Numbered from the stretch's first letter, positions 8,074 to 18,007 are shown. The stretch is 44,987 nucleotides of DNA from a bacterium (GCA_021822485.1 JAKAQP010000010.1:1-44987); one strand, 5' to 3'. The notes: generated by a model not told the origin, from the sequence alone. Made by a program: numbers and translations.

Positions 8074-8790
8074 ATGAACAATAAAAAAATAAAAGCCGGC
8101 ATAACGGTTTTTCCGGGTTCAAACTGCGATGCCGACGTATATAGGGTTTTGAACGAAGTATTTGGGCTTAGCGCTTCGTTTATATGGCATAAAAATAAAA
8201 TTAAAGATCTTGGCGGATATGATTTCATAGTAATTCCCGGCGGATTTTCCTACGGCGATTATTTAAGGTCGGGTGCTCTCGCCGCCAGAAGTCCCGTAAT
8301 GGAATACGTTAAAGATTATGCCTATAAAGGCGGTATAGTGTTAGGAATCTGCAACGGTTTTCAAATACTTCTTGAGGCAGGTCTTTTAAGCGGCGTTATG
8401 CTTACAAACGATTCTTTAAAATTTGAATGTAAAGACGTTTATTTAAAAACCTTAAATACGGAAACGCCTTTTACATGCGCTTTAAAAAAAGACTCTTTGC
8501 TAAAAATGCCTATTGCCCATCACGACGGGAACTATTTTGCCGAAAAGAAAATAATAGAAAGCTTAAACCATAAAAATACCGTAATTTTTAAATATTGCGA
8601 CGAAAACGGCGCTATAACCGAAATTTCAAACCCCAACGGTTCTATGTATAATATTGCCGGCATTTCAAACGAAAACGGCAATATTATGGGATTAATGCCC
8701 CACCCCGAAAGGTCTTCCGAAAAGATTCTCGGAAGCGAAGACGGAGGATATATTTTTCAATCTATTATTAAATATATAAAAGAAAGATAA
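8074..8790 (+). CDS. purQ: Phosphoribosylformylglycinamidine synthase, glutaminase subunit PurQ
   Basis: Class I glutamine amidotransferase supplying ammonia to PurL. The 238-residue protein has the oxyanion region IPGGFSYGDYLRSGALAA (about 54-71), the nucleophile Cys93 in GICNGFQ, and the catalytic His in MPHPERSSE near residue 211. This matches PurQ rather than other amidotransferases. It is 15 bp after purS and 67 bp before purL. The bases before its ATG show no clear Shine-Dalgarno. Confidence 0.96.
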   Translation: MNNKKIKAGITVFPGSNCDADVYRVLNEVFGLSASFIWHKNKIKDLGGYDFIVIPGGFSYGDYLRSGALAARSPVMEYVKDYAYKGGIVLGICNGFQILLEAGLLSGVMLTNDSLKFECKDVYLKTLNTETPFTCALKKDSLLKMPIAHHDGNYFAEKKIIESLNHKNTVIFKYCDENGAITEISNPNGSMYNIAGISNENGNIMGLMPHPERSSEKILGSEDGGYIFQSIIKYIKER

Positions 8791-8857
8791 AGATAAAAAT
8801 TAAAATAAATAATTTAAAAAACGTGAAATAAAATAAAATAAAGCAAACAAAATTCAA

Positions 8858-11116
8858 ATGGATAACGTTAGCGCTAAAAAAAACGATACAAAAAAAACCG
8901 AAAAACTTTTCGGTTTGTCTGCGGAAGAATATAGCAAGATTTCGGAACTGCTCGGACATGAACCGGATGCTTTCGAACTCGGTATATTTTCGGCTATGTG
9001 GTCGGAACACTGTTCTTATAAAAGTTCCAAAGTCTATTTAAAAACTCTGCCGACGGAAGGGAGCAAAGTTCTTATAGGACCAGGCGAAAATGCCGGAGTA
9101 GTGGATTTTGGAGACGGCGACGTGCTTGTGTTCAAGATGGAAAGTCATAATCATCCTTCTTTTATAGAGCCTTTTCAGGGTTCGGCCACCGGAGTAGGCG
9201 GCATTATGCGCGATATCTTTACTATGGGAGCAAGGCCAGTAGCAAATCTAAATTCTTTAAGATTCGGAAGTTTTTCCCATCCAAGAACGCCTTATTATCT
9301 GTCCGAAGTCGTTAAAGGAATAGGTTTTTACGGAAACTGTATGGGCGTTCCGACCGTAGGCGGAGAAGTCGTATTCGACGAATGTTATAACGACAATATC
9401 CTGGTAAACGCTTTCACTATAGGCATAGCTAAAAAAGACGGCATATTTCTTTCATCTAAATGCGAAGAGGGCAATATCGTTGTTTACGTCGGTTCTTCGA
9501 CGGGAATGGACGGTATGCACGGAGCCACTATGGCATCCGAAGAATTCGATTTAAAAAAGAACAAAAAAAGAAGCACAGTTCAAGTAGGAGATCCTTTTAC
9601 CGAAAAACTCCTTCTCGAAGCATGTCTTGAGGCTATGGAAAAAAAACTTATAGTTTCTATACAGGATATGGGTGCCGCCGGTTTAACCAGTTCATCGTTT
9701 GAAATGGCGGATAGCAGCGGAAAAGGGATGATTATAAATTTAGACGCAGTTCCGTTAAGGACGTCCGAAATTACTCCGGCAGAAATGATGTTATCGGAAT
9801 CTCAGGAGAGAATGTTATTGGTATGCGGCAGGGATAAATTTGACGAATTAAAAGCGGTTTTCGACAAATGGGGATTGAATTGCGTCGAGGTAGGCGAGGT
9901 TATTAAGGAAAAAGAAATCAGATTTTTTTATAAATCAAAACCATATAAAACGTTAGGCGTAAATACCGTAGTAAAAGGACCCGAATATAAAAGGCCGGTT
10001 AAAAAACCTAAGTACTTAAACAGCGTAAAACCGTTAAATATAGACAATTATAAAATACCGGAAAATATTAACGATGCAGCCTTTAAAATAATAACGCATC
10101 CTAATATAGCGTCTAAAAAAAGTGTTTTTACCCAGTACGATTATACGATAGGGACGGCTACCATTGTTCCGCCGGGTTTTTCCGCCGCAGTTTTAAGAGT
10201 TAACGGCAGCGGAGCCGGTAAAAAAGGCTTTTTGTTAAACGTAAGCGGAAACTCAAAATATACCTATTTAGATCCGTTTACGGGAGGAGCGCTTGCCGTA
10301 ACCGAGTGCGCGCGCAATATAACCGCGTGCGGCGGGTATCCGGCAGCTATTACCGACTGCCTTAATTTTGCAAGTCCCGAAGATCCCGAAGTTATGTGGC
10401 AGTTCGTAAATGCTTTAGAAGGTATAAAATCTGCCGCATTAAAATTAAATACTCCTGTAATAAGCGGAAACGTTAGTTTTTATAACGAAACTGCAAAAAA
10501 AGACGGCGATAAAACGACGGTTCATAAAATTTATCCTACGCCGGTTATAGGCATGCTAGGGTTTATAGACGACGTCGAAAAAGCGGTAACTCCATATTTT
10601 AAAAGCGAAGGCGATGAAATTTATATTCTGGGCAGATTATCCGGCAATCTTGGAGGTAGCCTGTATATGGACTTAGAATACGGAAATTTTATGCAAAAAC
10701 CTTCGGAGATAGATTTAGATTATGAAATCCGTCTTCAAAACTGCCTGAGGTCTTTAATCAATAAGGGATTTTTAAAAAGCGCGTCCGATATTAGCGAAGG
10801 TGGAATTTTTGTTTCGCTGGCGGAGAGTGCGATAACCTGTCCAAATCAAACTCTCGGTTTTGCAGTAAATTGCGATACCTCAAAAAGCGGAGTAAGAATC
10901 GAATCTTTCTTATTTTCGGAATTCGAACAGGCGTTTATAATAAGCGTAGATAAAAAATTAAGCGGACCGCAAAAGACGGCTGTTTCGGAAATTTGCGCCG
11001 AATACGGAATAAAATTGGAAAAAATCGGCGATGTTAAAAAAGGCATAATGAAAATTAACGACAAAATAGACTTAAAAAGTGATAAAATAAAAGAAGGGTA
11101 TTTTTCTGTTATTTAA
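8858..11116 (+). CDS. purL: Phosphoribosylformylglycinamidine synthase, synthetase subunit PurL
   Basis: ATP-dependent synthetase that aminates FGAR to FGAM. At 752 residues it is the short PurL that works with separate PurS and PurQ. Visible signatures are [12 protein letters not shown] (about 46-57), [51 protein letters not shown] and [13 protein letters not shown], followed by a second AIR-synthetase-like half with [27 protein letters not shown]. The sequence is uninterrupted over the full family length. It precedes purF by 18 bp. Confidence 0.96.
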   Translation: MDNVSAKKNDTKKTEKLFGLSAEEYSKISELLGHEPDAFELGIFSAMWSEHCSYKSSKVYLKTLPTEGSKVLIGPGENAGVVDFGDGDVLVFKMESHNHPSFIEPFQGSATGVGGIMRDIFTMGARPVANLNSLRFGSFSHPRTPYYLSEVVKGIGFYGNCMGVPTVGGEVVFDECYNDNILVNAFTIGIAKKDGIFLSSKCEEGNIVVYVGSSTGMDGMHGATMASEEFDLKKNKKRSTVQVGDPFTEKLLLEACLEAMEKKLIVSIQDMGAAGLTSSSFEMADSSGKGMIINLDAVPLRTSEITPAEMMLSESQERMLLVCGRDKFDELKAVFDKWGLNCVEVGEVIKEKEIRFFYKSKPYKTLGVNTVVKGPEYKRPVKKPKYLNSVKPLNIDNYKIPENINDAAFKIITHPNIASKKSVFTQYDYTIGTATIVPPGFSAAVLRVNGSGAGKKGFLLNVSGNSKYTYLDPFTGGALAVTECARNITACGGYPAAITDCLNFASPEDPEVMWQFVNALEGIKSAALKLNTPVISGNVSFYNETAKKDGDKTTVHKIYPTPVIGMLGFIDDVEKAVTPYFKSEGDEIYILGRLSGNLGGSLYMDLEYGNFMQKPSEIDLDYEIRLQNCLRSLINKGFLKSASDISEGGIFVSLAESAITCPNQTLGFAVNCDTSKSGVRIESFLFSEFEQAFIISVDKKLSGPQKTAVSEICAEYGIKLEKIGDVKKGIMKINDKIDLKSDKIKEGYFSVI

Positions 11117-11134
11117 ATTATTTATTTAATAATT

Positions 11135-12547
11135 ATGGAAGAGATAAAAGACGAATGCGGCGTATTCGGTATATACAATAACGAAGAAGCCGCTAAAATA
11201 ACTTATTTGGGACTTTACGCGCTTCAGCACAGGGGGCAGGAGTCTTGCGGAATAGCATCGTCGGATATGAACAGCTTATATTTTCACAAGAGCCTTGGTC
11301 TTGTTAGCGACGTATTTAAAGAGAATACCCTTTTACAGCTCAAAGGAAAAAACGCCATAGGACATGTAAGGTATTCAACGGCAGGAGAAACGCTTCTTAA
11401 AAACGCGCAGCCGCTTGTTGCAGATTACTATTCCGGCTCGATAGCCGTGGCTCACAACGGCAATATTACTAACGCCCACATAATAAAAGACGAAATTGAA
11501 GAAAACGGCTCTATTTTTTCATCTACTTCCGATACCGAAGTCGTTATTCACCTGACGGCTTTATCTAAAGAAAACCTTCTCATAGACAGGATAGTAAGTT
11601 CATTAAAAAAACTTAAAGGCGCATACTCTTTCCTATTTCTTTCTGAAAAAGAGATGATAGCCGCAAGAGATCCTTTCGGTTTCAGACCTCTCGTTATGGG
11701 AAGGCTCAACAGCTCTATAGTTTTTGCTTCGGAAACATGCGCCTTAGATCTTATAAATGCCGAATATATAAGAGACGTAAGGCCGGGCGAAGTTATACTC
11801 GTCAACGGCGAGGGCATCAGAAGCATATTTCCGTTCAGGATAGAAAGAAATTCAGCCTGCGTATTTGAACTTATTTATTTTTCACGACCCGACAGTATTT
11901 TTAACGGCAAATCCATTTACAGCCTGCGTATTCAAATGGGCAAAGAACTTGCAAAGGAGTCTGCTCCCGATGCAGATATAGTAATACCGGTTCCGGATTC
12001 GGGAGTACCGGCGGCTTTAGGTTTTTCAAAAGGCTCCGGCATAGATTTTGAAATGGGCTTTACAAGAAACCACTATGTCGGAAGAACGTTTATAGAGCCT
12101 AAAAAATCCATAAGGCATTTTGGCGTTAAAGTAAAACTAAATCCCGTTCCCGACGTCATAAAAGGCAAAAGAGTCGTTGTCGTCGACGACTCTGTAGTAA
12201 GGGGAACGACTTCTAAGAAAATCGTCGATATGTTGAAACTTGCCGGCGCAAAAGAGATTCATCTTCGTTTAAGTTCGCCTATGGTTATTGCTCCATGTTT
12301 TTACGGAATAGACACTCCGGTAAAGGAAGACCTTATGGCGGCCAAATACAGCGAAAAAGAGATAAACGCCAAACTTGGCGCTACTACTACAAAATTTCTT
12401 TCGATAGACGGCTTAAGCAGGGCTGTAGGAAACGGCATTAATTTTTGCGAAGCTTGTTTTTCAAACGTTTATCCTCAGGAAACATTCGACGAATCCGAAT
12501 ATGAAAATCAAGTGCAGTTAAAACTGTTCAGTAAAGAAGTTTTTTGA
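11135..12547 (+). CDS. purF: Amidophosphoribosyltransferase
   Basis: First committed step of purine synthesis, making 5-phosphoribosylamine from PRPP and glutamine. The 470-residue protein starts MEEIKDECGVFGIY: Cys8 would be the N-terminal nucleophile after removal of a seven-residue propeptide. The glutaminase part includes ALQHRGQES and RDPFGFRPL; the PRPP loop VVVVDDSVVRGTTSKK lies near residue 350. Cysteines in ACVFE, IAPCFYG and the C-terminal NFCEACFS pair match the four ligands of the 4Fe-4S cluster in the Bacillus-type enzyme, so an oxygen-sensitive clustered form is expected. Confidence 0.96.
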   Translation: MEEIKDECGVFGIYNNEEAAKITYLGLYALQHRGQESCGIASSDMNSLYFHKSLGLVSDVFKENTLLQLKGKNAIGHVRYSTAGETLLKNAQPLVADYYSGSIAVAHNGNITNAHIIKDEIEENGSIFSSTSDTEVVIHLTALSKENLLIDRIVSSLKKLKGAYSFLFLSEKEMIAARDPFGFRPLVMGRLNSSIVFASETCALDLINAEYIRDVRPGEVILVNGEGIRSIFPFRIERNSACVFELIYFSRPDSIFNGKSIYSLRIQMGKELAKESAPDADIVIPVPDSGVPAALGFSKGSGIDFEMGFTRNHYVGRTFIEPKKSIRHFGVKVKLNPVPDVIKGKRVVVVDDSVVRGTTSKKIVDMLKLAGAKEIHLRLSSPMVIAPCFYGIDTPVKEDLMAAKYSEKEINAKLGATTTKFLSIDGLSRAVGNGINFCEACFSNVYPQETFDESEYENQVQLKLFSKEVF

Positions 12548-12642
12548 AGAAATTTATAAAATGGCGCAATATAATTAATATGCAATTAATATAATAATAT
12601 ATAATATAATAATATATAAATAGTCCTTATACGGTAAAAATA

Positions 12643-13227
12643 ATGATAGATAACGATTTAAACTATGCCGGCGAAAAACTTAAAATGTCCGTATTGAATG
12701 CCGTAAAAACTTTATGTTACGAAAAAAAAGAATTCGTTCTGGCCTCTGGTAAAACAAGCGATTTTTATATAGATTTACGCAGAATTTCTTTCGACGGAGA
12801 GTATTTATATCTTGTCGGCAGACTGCTTTACGATGAAATTAAAAAAATGAAAGATTTAAAATTTTCGGTAATTGCCGGCGTTCCGGTGGGAGGCATTCCT
12901 TTAATTTCGTCAATTCTGACCGCGAGTTTTTTGGATAAAAATCCTTTAAAATCCGTCGTTATCAGAAAAGAAAAAAAAGAATACGGCAAAGGCAATCTTA
13001 TCGAACCTGTACAGTTTTTATCCAAAGGAGCAAATATTTTAATAATAGAAGACGTAGTTACGACCGGCGGTTCAATTTTAAAAGCCGTAAAAAACGCGCG
13101 TGAAGAAGGTTATGAGATAACGGATGCAGTCTGCATCGTCGACAGGCAGGAAGGCGGGGCCGAATTTCTTAAAGAGAATGGCATTGAGCTTCATTCCTTA
13201 TTTTCTAAAAACGATATAACACAATAA
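12643..13227 (+). CDS. pyrE: Orotate phosphoribosyltransferase
   Basis: Converts orotate and PRPP to OMP in pyrimidine synthesis. The 194-residue protein has family length, the KTSDFYIDLRRIS substrate loop region, GVPVGGIPL and the PRPP-binding motif LIIEDVVTTGGSILKAV, then the C-terminal VCIVDRQEGG. The ATG at 12643 is preceded by a 95-bp, almost purely A+T spacer with repeated ATAATAT units and no clear ribosome site. It is followed 10 bp later by a lipoprotein gene. Confidence 0.93.
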   Translation: MIDNDLNYAGEKLKMSVLNAVKTLCYEKKEFVLASGKTSDFYIDLRRISFDGEYLYLVGRLLYDEIKKMKDLKFSVIAGVPVGGIPLISSILTASFLDKNPLKSVVIRKEKKEYGKGNLIEPVQFLSKGANILIIEDVVTTGGSILKAVKNAREEGYEITDAVCIVDRQEGGAEFLKENGIELHSLFSKNDITQ

Positions 13228-13237
13228 TATTTTATTT

Positions 13238-13873
13238 ATGAAAAAAACAGTTTTTTTAATAATTTTACTTTTTGCATTTATCATACCTATTTTTCTGCTA
13301 TCCGGTTGTTCCGTTTTTAGTTCTCTCGGTTTAAAACATCCGTTTCCGTCAAATGGCGGATATAGTTCGTCTTTGCGTAAAGCGACCCGCAAAGCTGATA
13401 TATATAATAATCTTAATACCGTTATGTATATAAGAGCTACTTATTTTAACAAGCCTTTTATGCGTTCATATGAAGATAAATATTACGGTTATTATATGAA
13501 ACGCCCCAAAAAATTAATAAAAAAAATCGGAAAAAGTACCGTATTTTTAGTTTCGGTTTACACTCCCCGCAAATCTTATAACAACTTAGATTCAAAAAGA
13601 TCGATATGGATGGTGTATTTAACGAATAACGAGGGCGAAAGCCTTATGCCGCTCAGCATTAAGCTATCGCAGCAAAAAAAAGTTTTTTTAAAGAAATTTT
13701 TTCCTTACGTTACGGATTGGTCAAGGCAGTATATTATAAAATTTCCAAAATATTACGACAAAAAAGAACATAAATTATTTTTAAACCCCGGCGTTAAATG
13801 GATTAAACTTTTGATTACCGGAGTAAACGGAAAAGCGGTTTTAAAATGGAATTTAAACAGCGGCACAAATTAA
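13238..13873 (+). CDS. Predicted lipoprotein of unknown function
   Basis: The 211-residue protein has a lipoprotein signal: MKKTVF, a hydrophobic core and lipobox LSGC with Cys24, followed by Ser-Val-Phe, so it is likely outer-membrane anchored. The mature part is basic and rich in Tyr and Lys, with no motif I recognise; its end (GVKWIKLLITGVNGKAVLKW) looks like beta strands. It sits between pyrE and nadB with gaps of 10 and 15 bp, so it is probably co-transcribed, but these neighbours say little about its job. Confidence 0.75.
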   Translation: MKKTVFLIILLFAFIIPIFLLSGCSVFSSLGLKHPFPSNGGYSSSLRKATRKADIYNNLNTVMYIRATYFNKPFMRSYEDKYYGYYMKRPKKLIKKIGKSTVFLVSVYTPRKSYNNLDSKRSIWMVYLTNNEGESLMPLSIKLSQQKKVFLKKFFPYVTDWSRQYIIKFPKYYDKKEHKLFLNPGVKWIKLLITGVNGKAVLKWNLNSGTN

Positions 13874-13888
13874 ATATTAAGTTATTTT

Positions 13889-15529
13889 ATGCATTTTAAC
13901 GTTCTCGTTATAGGTTCGGGCATAGCCGGTCTTTCGCTTGCCAATAGATTTGACGACTCTGTTTCAGTAGGAATTTTTACTAAAAAAGAAGAAGCAGAGT
14001 CTAACACCAACTACGCTCAGGGCGGGCTTGCCGCCGTTATGAATCTCGATAAGGATTCATACGAAAAACATATTCGCGACACGCTGACTGCAGGCGACGG
14101 ACTCTGCGACGAAAAAATAGTGAGAATGGTAGTAGAGGAAGGACCAGGAGTAGTGCAAGATCTTTTAGACTGGGGCGTTAAATTCGCAAAACAATCGGAA
14201 AATAATAAGGAGTTTGATCTTGGCAGGGAAGGCGGGCATTCCGAAAGAAGGGTTTTGCATGCGGGGGATATAACAGGAAGAGAAATAGAAAGAGCCTTAG
14301 TCGATACTTCAAGAGAAAAATCCAATATAAAAATATTTGAAAATCACATAGGCATAGATTTAATTACCGCCCGCAAGCTAAAAATAGAAAAAGAAAAGGA
14401 AAACAGGGTTTTAGGCGCATACTTCCTGAATAAAAATACCGGCGAAGTGATGACCGTGAGTGCTGATATAGTAGTCCTTGCTACGGGCGGAGCAGGAAAA
14501 GTCTTCTTATACACTTCAAATCCTGATATTTCTACCGGCGACGGAATAGCTATGGCGCACAGGGCAGGGGCTAAAATAGCGAATATGGAATTTTATCAGT
14601 TTCACCCTACTATACTTTACCATCCTGAAGCGAAGTCTTTTTTAATATCCGAAGCTCTCAGGGGAGAGGGCGGTACTTTAAGATTGAAAGACGGAACGCC
14701 TTTTATGGATAGCGTTCATCCGTTGAAGAGTCTTGCCCCCCGCGATATAGTAGCAAGAACTATCGACTTTGAACTTAAAAGAACCGGAGACGAATGCGTA
14801 TATCTCGATATGACGCACAAAAGCAGAGAGTTTTTGGAAAAGAGATTTCCGGATATTTTTAAAACTACGTTGAGTTTCGGTATAGATATGTCTAAAAAAT
14901 GGATACCGGTCGTTCCTGCCGCGCATTATTTATGCGGAGGGATACTGACAGACGAAAACGGCTTAACCTCGGTAGGCGGTCTTTACGCCATCGGTGAAGT
15001 AGCCTGCACCGGACTTCATGGAGCGAACAGGCTTGCAAGCAATTCTCTGCTTGAAGGATGCGTTTTTGCTAAAAAGTCTTATGAAGCGGCGCAGCGATTT
15101 TTGAAAGAATCGCGTAAAATTTCCGAATCCAAAGTTTTAATTAAATCTAATTTTGATGCCGCAGAAAACGAAAAACCGGCTCTGCCGGAATGGAAAGATT
15201 TCGGTTTAACGGGCGGCGACGAAATGATAGTCGTTTCTCATAACTGGGACGAACTCAGGCGGACAATGTGGAATTATGTCGGCATCGTCAGGTCGGATAA
15301 GCGCTTAGAAAGGGCAAAAAGGCGAATAGACAATCTGCTTTACGAAATAAAAGAATACTACTGGAATTTTAAAATAACCACCGACCTCCTTGAATTAAGA
15401 AATATAGCCGAAGTAGCCAATCTTATAATAACTTCCGCAATATTAAGAAAAGAATCCCGAGGCACGCATTACAATATAGATTATCCCGAAAAAGACGATA
15501 AGAACTTCAAACATCCTACGGTGTTATAA
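13889..15529 (+). CDS. nadB: L-aspartate oxidase
   Basis: FAD enzyme that oxidises L-aspartate to iminoaspartate for quinolinate and NAD synthesis. The 546-residue protein has the N-terminal dinucleotide motif GSGIAGLS, the substrate loop SNTNYAQGGLAAV, GREGGHSERRVLHAGD, ATGGAGKVFLYTSNPD, EFYQFHPTILYHP and the C-terminal flavin motif GLHGANRLASNSLLEG, then the helical succinate-dehydrogenase-like tail. These distinguish it from fumarate reductase. No nadA or nadC is next to it; the region downstream becomes accessory DNA. Confidence 0.95.
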   Translation: MHFNVLVIGSGIAGLSLANRFDDSVSVGIFTKKEEAESNTNYAQGGLAAVMNLDKDSYEKHIRDTLTAGDGLCDEKIVRMVVEEGPGVVQDLLDWGVKFAKQSENNKEFDLGREGGHSERRVLHAGDITGREIERALVDTSREKSNIKIFENHIGIDLITARKLKIEKEKENRVLGAYFLNKNTGEVMTVSADIVVLATGGAGKVFLYTSNPDISTGDGIAMAHRAGAKIANMEFYQFHPTILYHPEAKSFLISEALRGEGGTLRLKDGTPFMDSVHPLKSLAPRDIVARTIDFELKRTGDECVYLDMTHKSREFLEKRFPDIFKTTLSFGIDMSKKWIPVVPAAHYLCGGILTDENGLTSVGGLYAIGEVACTGLHGANRLASNSLLEGCVFAKKSYEAAQRFLKESRKISESKVLIKSNFDAAENEKPALPEWKDFGLTGGDEMIVVSHNWDELRRTMWNYVGIVRSDKRLERAKRRIDNLLYEIKEYYWNFKITTDLLELRNIAEVANLIITSAILRKESRGTHYNIDYPEKDDKNFKHPTVL

Positions 15530-15568
15530 TTAAAATAATCTAAAGCATCTTCCAAACTTGGTTCTATA

Positions 15569-15975
15569 ATGTCGTCATACCTTACGACGAAGGATGAAAT
15601 AATAAAATTTTGGATAGAATCTTCCGATGATAATTATAAAGATATGATAGCCCTATATAGTTCGGAAAGATATTCTTTTGCATTGTTTAGGGGCATCTTG
15701 TTATTGAAAAATTATTAAAGGCATTATATGTAAAAAATGTTGCCATAGATGTTCCAAAAATTCATAATCTCCTTATACTTGCCGATAAAATAGGCTTAAA
15801 ATTAACAAAAAAACAGGTGAATGTATTAAAAGATATTAATGCTTTTAATATTGCGGCAAGATATAACGATGCAAAGTTAAATTTTTATATAAAATGCACT
15901 AAAGAATATACCGGAAAAAATATAGAAATAATAGAGGAATTTAGAAAATGGCTAAAAGAAAAAATAATGCAATAA
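15569..15975 (+). pseudogene. Frameshifted HEPN-domain protein (toxin of a HEPN-MNT pair)
   Basis: An ATG at 15569 opens a frame of 49 codons (EIIKFWIESSDDNYKDMIALYSSERYSFALF) that ends at 15718. After a one-base shift near 15685-15692 the next frame reads HLVIEKLLKALYVKN and continues to a stop at 15975. Joined, it is a HEPN domain of about 135 residues, with helices and length typical of the HEPN partner in HEPN-MNT modules. The C-terminal frame overlaps the MNT start by 28 bp. The family is known for toxin or RNase activity; here it is probably inactive unless the frameshift is a sequencing error. Confidence 0.7.
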
Positions 15976-16169
15976 TAGCAGGGCAGAACGATAAAACGGC
16001 TTATGAAATAATAAATAAATATATAAATGAATTAAAAAAACACAACATCGATTTAGTTTCCGTTTATTTATTCGGTTCTTATGCTAAAGGTACGGCCAGC
16101 GACTGGAGCGATATTGATTTGGCTATAATTGGAAAAAAATTGCCTTTGAAGAACTTTTGGGGAAAATAG
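15948..16169 (+). pseudogene. MNT-domain nucleotidyltransferase, truncated (antitoxin remnant)
   Basis: The 73-residue frame carries the minimal nucleotidyltransferase core: SVYLFGSYAKGTASDWSDIDLAII, the G-S-x10-D-x-D signature with both metal-binding aspartates. MNT antitoxins are usually 100-140 residues, so the C-terminal third is missing. An overlapping frame (about 16139 onward, IAFEELLGKIDNAKL) looks like the natural continuation, implying a frameshift in the run of A at 16133-16139. It directly follows the broken HEPN gene, as expected of the pair. Confidence 0.65.
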
Positions 16170-16183
16170 ATAATGCAAAGTTA

Positions 16184-16672
16184 ATGTGTTTGTCCCCGAA
16201 GGAGCTAATTGATGAGTTATTATTAGAGCCTATCGATATATATGGACGTAAATTAGATATTATTAATAGATTGCGTGACATAGGGATAGAACAAGAAGCC
16301 GACATTATAATCCAGCTAATTAACTATATCATTAAAAATAGCGAAGATATTCCTTCGAATGACAAATCTAAAACTGATAGTTATCTAAATAAGTTAATTT
16401 ATTTACTTCCTCCTCGCCAAGGTGCAAAATATGCATTAATCTTTTTGGACCATAAAAGAAAAAACCGAAGAAATATAGGCTTTAAATACTTAAAGTATCT
16501 TGATTATGATGAAGAAGAGGCAAATTTAATGATAAAAAGGTATACGAAAAGTAAAAATCAGACTTTTCTTGAATACCTTGCTAGAAATTTTAATGGGCTT
16601 ACATTAAGCGATGATAAAATAACCTTTGTTTTGCAAGAACTTAATGGAGAATACTGGAGATGTAGAATTTAA
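16184..16672 (+). CDS. Hypothetical alpha-helical protein, HEAT-like
   Basis: A 162-residue frame from ATG 16184 (a TTG at 16157 would add nine residues). It is almost all predicted helix, with repeated amphipathic helix pairs such as KLDIINRLRDIG, AKYALIFLDHKRKNRRNIGFKYLKYL and LMIKRYTKSKNQTFLEYLARN, which suggests HEAT-type repeats. I do not recognise a specific family. Its first residues may belong to the frameshifted MNT gene just upstream, so the true start is uncertain. No good ribosome site is seen. Confidence 0.45.
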   Translation: MCLSPKELIDELLLEPIDIYGRKLDIINRLRDIGIEQEADIIIQLINYIIKNSEDIPSNDKSKTDSYLNKLIYLLPPRQGAKYALIFLDHKRKNRRNIGFKYLKYLDYDEEEANLMIKRYTKSKNQTFLEYLARNFNGLTLSDDKITFVLQELNGEYWRCRI

Positions 16673-16815
16673 GAGTTTTCCGCTTGAAACGTTTCACGCA
16701 ATTTTTTCAATACCTGTTAAAAGTTCTTTTATAGAATTTCCGCCGGCTTGATTATCTTTCCGTATAGTGCTATATTTATTTTATAGAGTTATAAATTTTT
16801 AAACAGAGGTTTACG

Positions 16816-17007
16816 ATGTCGGGCAGAGATTTAATAATCGACGAAATTGACAGATTACCGGAAGAACTTCTTCCTGAAATATTGGATTTTATTAAATTTT
16901 TAGAAGTTAAAGAAGAAAATACGATTCATTCTTCACAGGTTCTTTCCGAAAGAATTTTTGAAAAGATATGGGATAACGCCGAGGATGCCGCATATGACGC
17001 CTTATAA
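16816..17007 (+). CDS. Small DUF2281-like antitoxin
   Basis: A 63-residue acidic protein beginning IIDEIDRLPEELLPEILDFIKFLE, the helical segment typical of short DUF2281-type antitoxins paired with MazF or VapC toxins. AGAGG precedes the ATG. Its stop lies inside the start of the MazF-like gene (14-bp overlap), the usual antitoxin-toxin coupling. The antitoxin frame is intact although the toxin is frameshifted. Confidence 0.65.
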   Translation: MSGRDLIIDEIDRLPEELLPEILDFIKFLEVKEENTIHSSQVLSERIFEKIWDNAEDAAYDAL

Positions 17008-17334
17008 AAAGGGCGATATAATTCTCGTTCCCTTTCCTTTTAGCGATCAAACATTTTCTAAAAAAAGACCCGCGGTTGTAATAAGTTCCGATGTTTACAA
17101 TAGCCGTTATTTGGATATAATTATAATGGCAGTTACAAGCAATACCCAAAATCCTCTTAGAATCGGAGAGTGTCTTATCGGGGATTACGCTTCTGCCGGA
17201 CTCCTAAAGCCTTCGGTTATTAAATCCGCTATATCTTCATAGATAAATCCTTGATTTTGAAAAAATTAGGGGCATTGTCATCCGGCGATTTAGATTTGCT
17301 AGATAAAACGCTAAAAGAATTACTATCCTTATAA
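16994..17334 (+). pseudogene. MazF/PemK-like toxin, frameshifted near the C terminus
   Basis: The frame reads KKGDIILVPFPFSDQTFSKKRPAVVIS, the start of a MazF/PemK endoribonuclease fold, and goes on to LLKPSVIKSAISS before a stop at 17240-17242. In another frame the sequence continues exactly as expected for the family (IDKSLILKKLGALSSGDLDLLDKTLKELLSL) to a stop at 17332-17334, so one base has been lost or gained near 17238. About 30 C-terminal residues are cut off. ATG 16994 is preceded by GAGG; ATG 16985 is an alternative start. Confidence 0.7.
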
Positions 17335-17350
17335 TAATCATTTTTATAAA

Positions 17351-17420
17351 AAATCCTTTCATATTTGTGTTTTAAGGGCTTTAATTTTTCGTTTAGGTAT
17401 AAAATCCACTAACCTTTTTT
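17351..17420. repeat. Degenerate copy of the 20693-20766 sequence
   Basis: This stretch, just outside the left attachment repeat, resembles 20693-20766 inside the element. The best matches are TTAGGTATAAAA and TAACCTTTTTT in the same order and spacing. The remaining sequence between 17335 and 17545 shows no gene. Confidence 0.45.
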
Positions 17421-17545
17421 ATCGTCCTTATTCTATACGTCGTTAATTTGTGATAAATTTGTGACAAAAATCATATAAAAATTATAAAATTTATGCAAAT
17501 TATAATCAATACAAAATTTAGTAAGGTAGTCTGAAAAGGCTTATT

Positions 17546-17610
17546 TACTGCGGTTTTTAATGGTGGAGCTGATCGGGGTCGAACCGACGACCTCTTGCAT
17601 GCCATGCAAG
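17546..17610. repeat. Left attachment site (partial tRNA-Ala copy)
   Basis: Identical over 65 bp to 28184-28248. Bases 17561-17610 are the 3' 50 nt of tRNA-Ala on the minus strand, from the anticodon stem to CCA; the copy stops at GCATGCAAG and then diverges. The 5' half of the tRNA is absent, so it is not a functional tRNA. A further imperfect match (GGCTTA, then two mismatches) extends the similarity leftward. Confidence 0.9.
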
Positions 17611-17667
17611 GTATAATATATTACAACTAATTGATTTTATTAATTAATTTATACTCTAAAAAATTAC

Positions 17668-17685
17668 CTGTATGCGTTTTTGTAT
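17668..17685 (+). repeat. Possible integrase arm-type site, left copy
   Basis: CTGTATGCGTTTTTGTAT, identical and in the same orientation at 28086-28103. The copies lie 58 and 81 bp inside the two attachment repeats, where lambda-type integrases bind arm sites. Function is inferred from position. Confidence 0.5.
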
Positions 17686-17692
17686 TTTTCGG

Positions 17693-18007
17693 TTATTTTT
17701 GCCCGGCGGGATGTATAAGGTTAAACAGTCTTTCATTAAACTTATTCATTAAATCTATCTTTTCGTCAAGACGGTTAATATCGGCTTTAAGCTCATTTCT
17801 GAAAGAGTCTATCTTGTCGTCAAGAGCTGTAATTTTAATATCTATCTTTTCGTCAAGACGGTTAATATTGGCTTTAAGCTCGTTATTAACGGAACTTATC
17901 CTTTCTTCGAGAATGCCTATTTTATTCTTAATTTCTTTTAGGTCAGGAACGATAAGCTCCTGAATAACCTTTCTTACAGCATTTTCTTTAATACTTTCTG
18001 CGGACAT
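17693..18007 (-). CDS. Coiled-coil protein of unknown function
   Basis: A 104-residue protein that is nearly all heptad-repeat helix, including a repeated unit (NELKANINRLDEKID near 44-58 and NELKADINRLDEKID near 71-85), so part of it arose by internal duplication. No membrane segment or catalytic motif is visible. An AGGGG ribosome site precedes the ATG and an extended -10 (TGGTATAAT) lies at 18054-18046. It is the first gene inside the left end of the element. Proteins of this type often pair with toxins or membrane partners, but nothing here identifies one. Confidence 0.6.
   Translation of the reverse strand: MSAESIKENAVRKVIQELIVPDLKEIKNKIGILEERISSVNNELKANINRLDEKIDIKITALDDKIDSFRNELKADINRLDEKIDLMNKFNERLFNLIHPAGQK

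Noticed and set aside
17561-17610. A second tRNA-Ala on the minus strand.
   Set aside because: Only the 3' half is present; it is the attachment-site copy created by integration.
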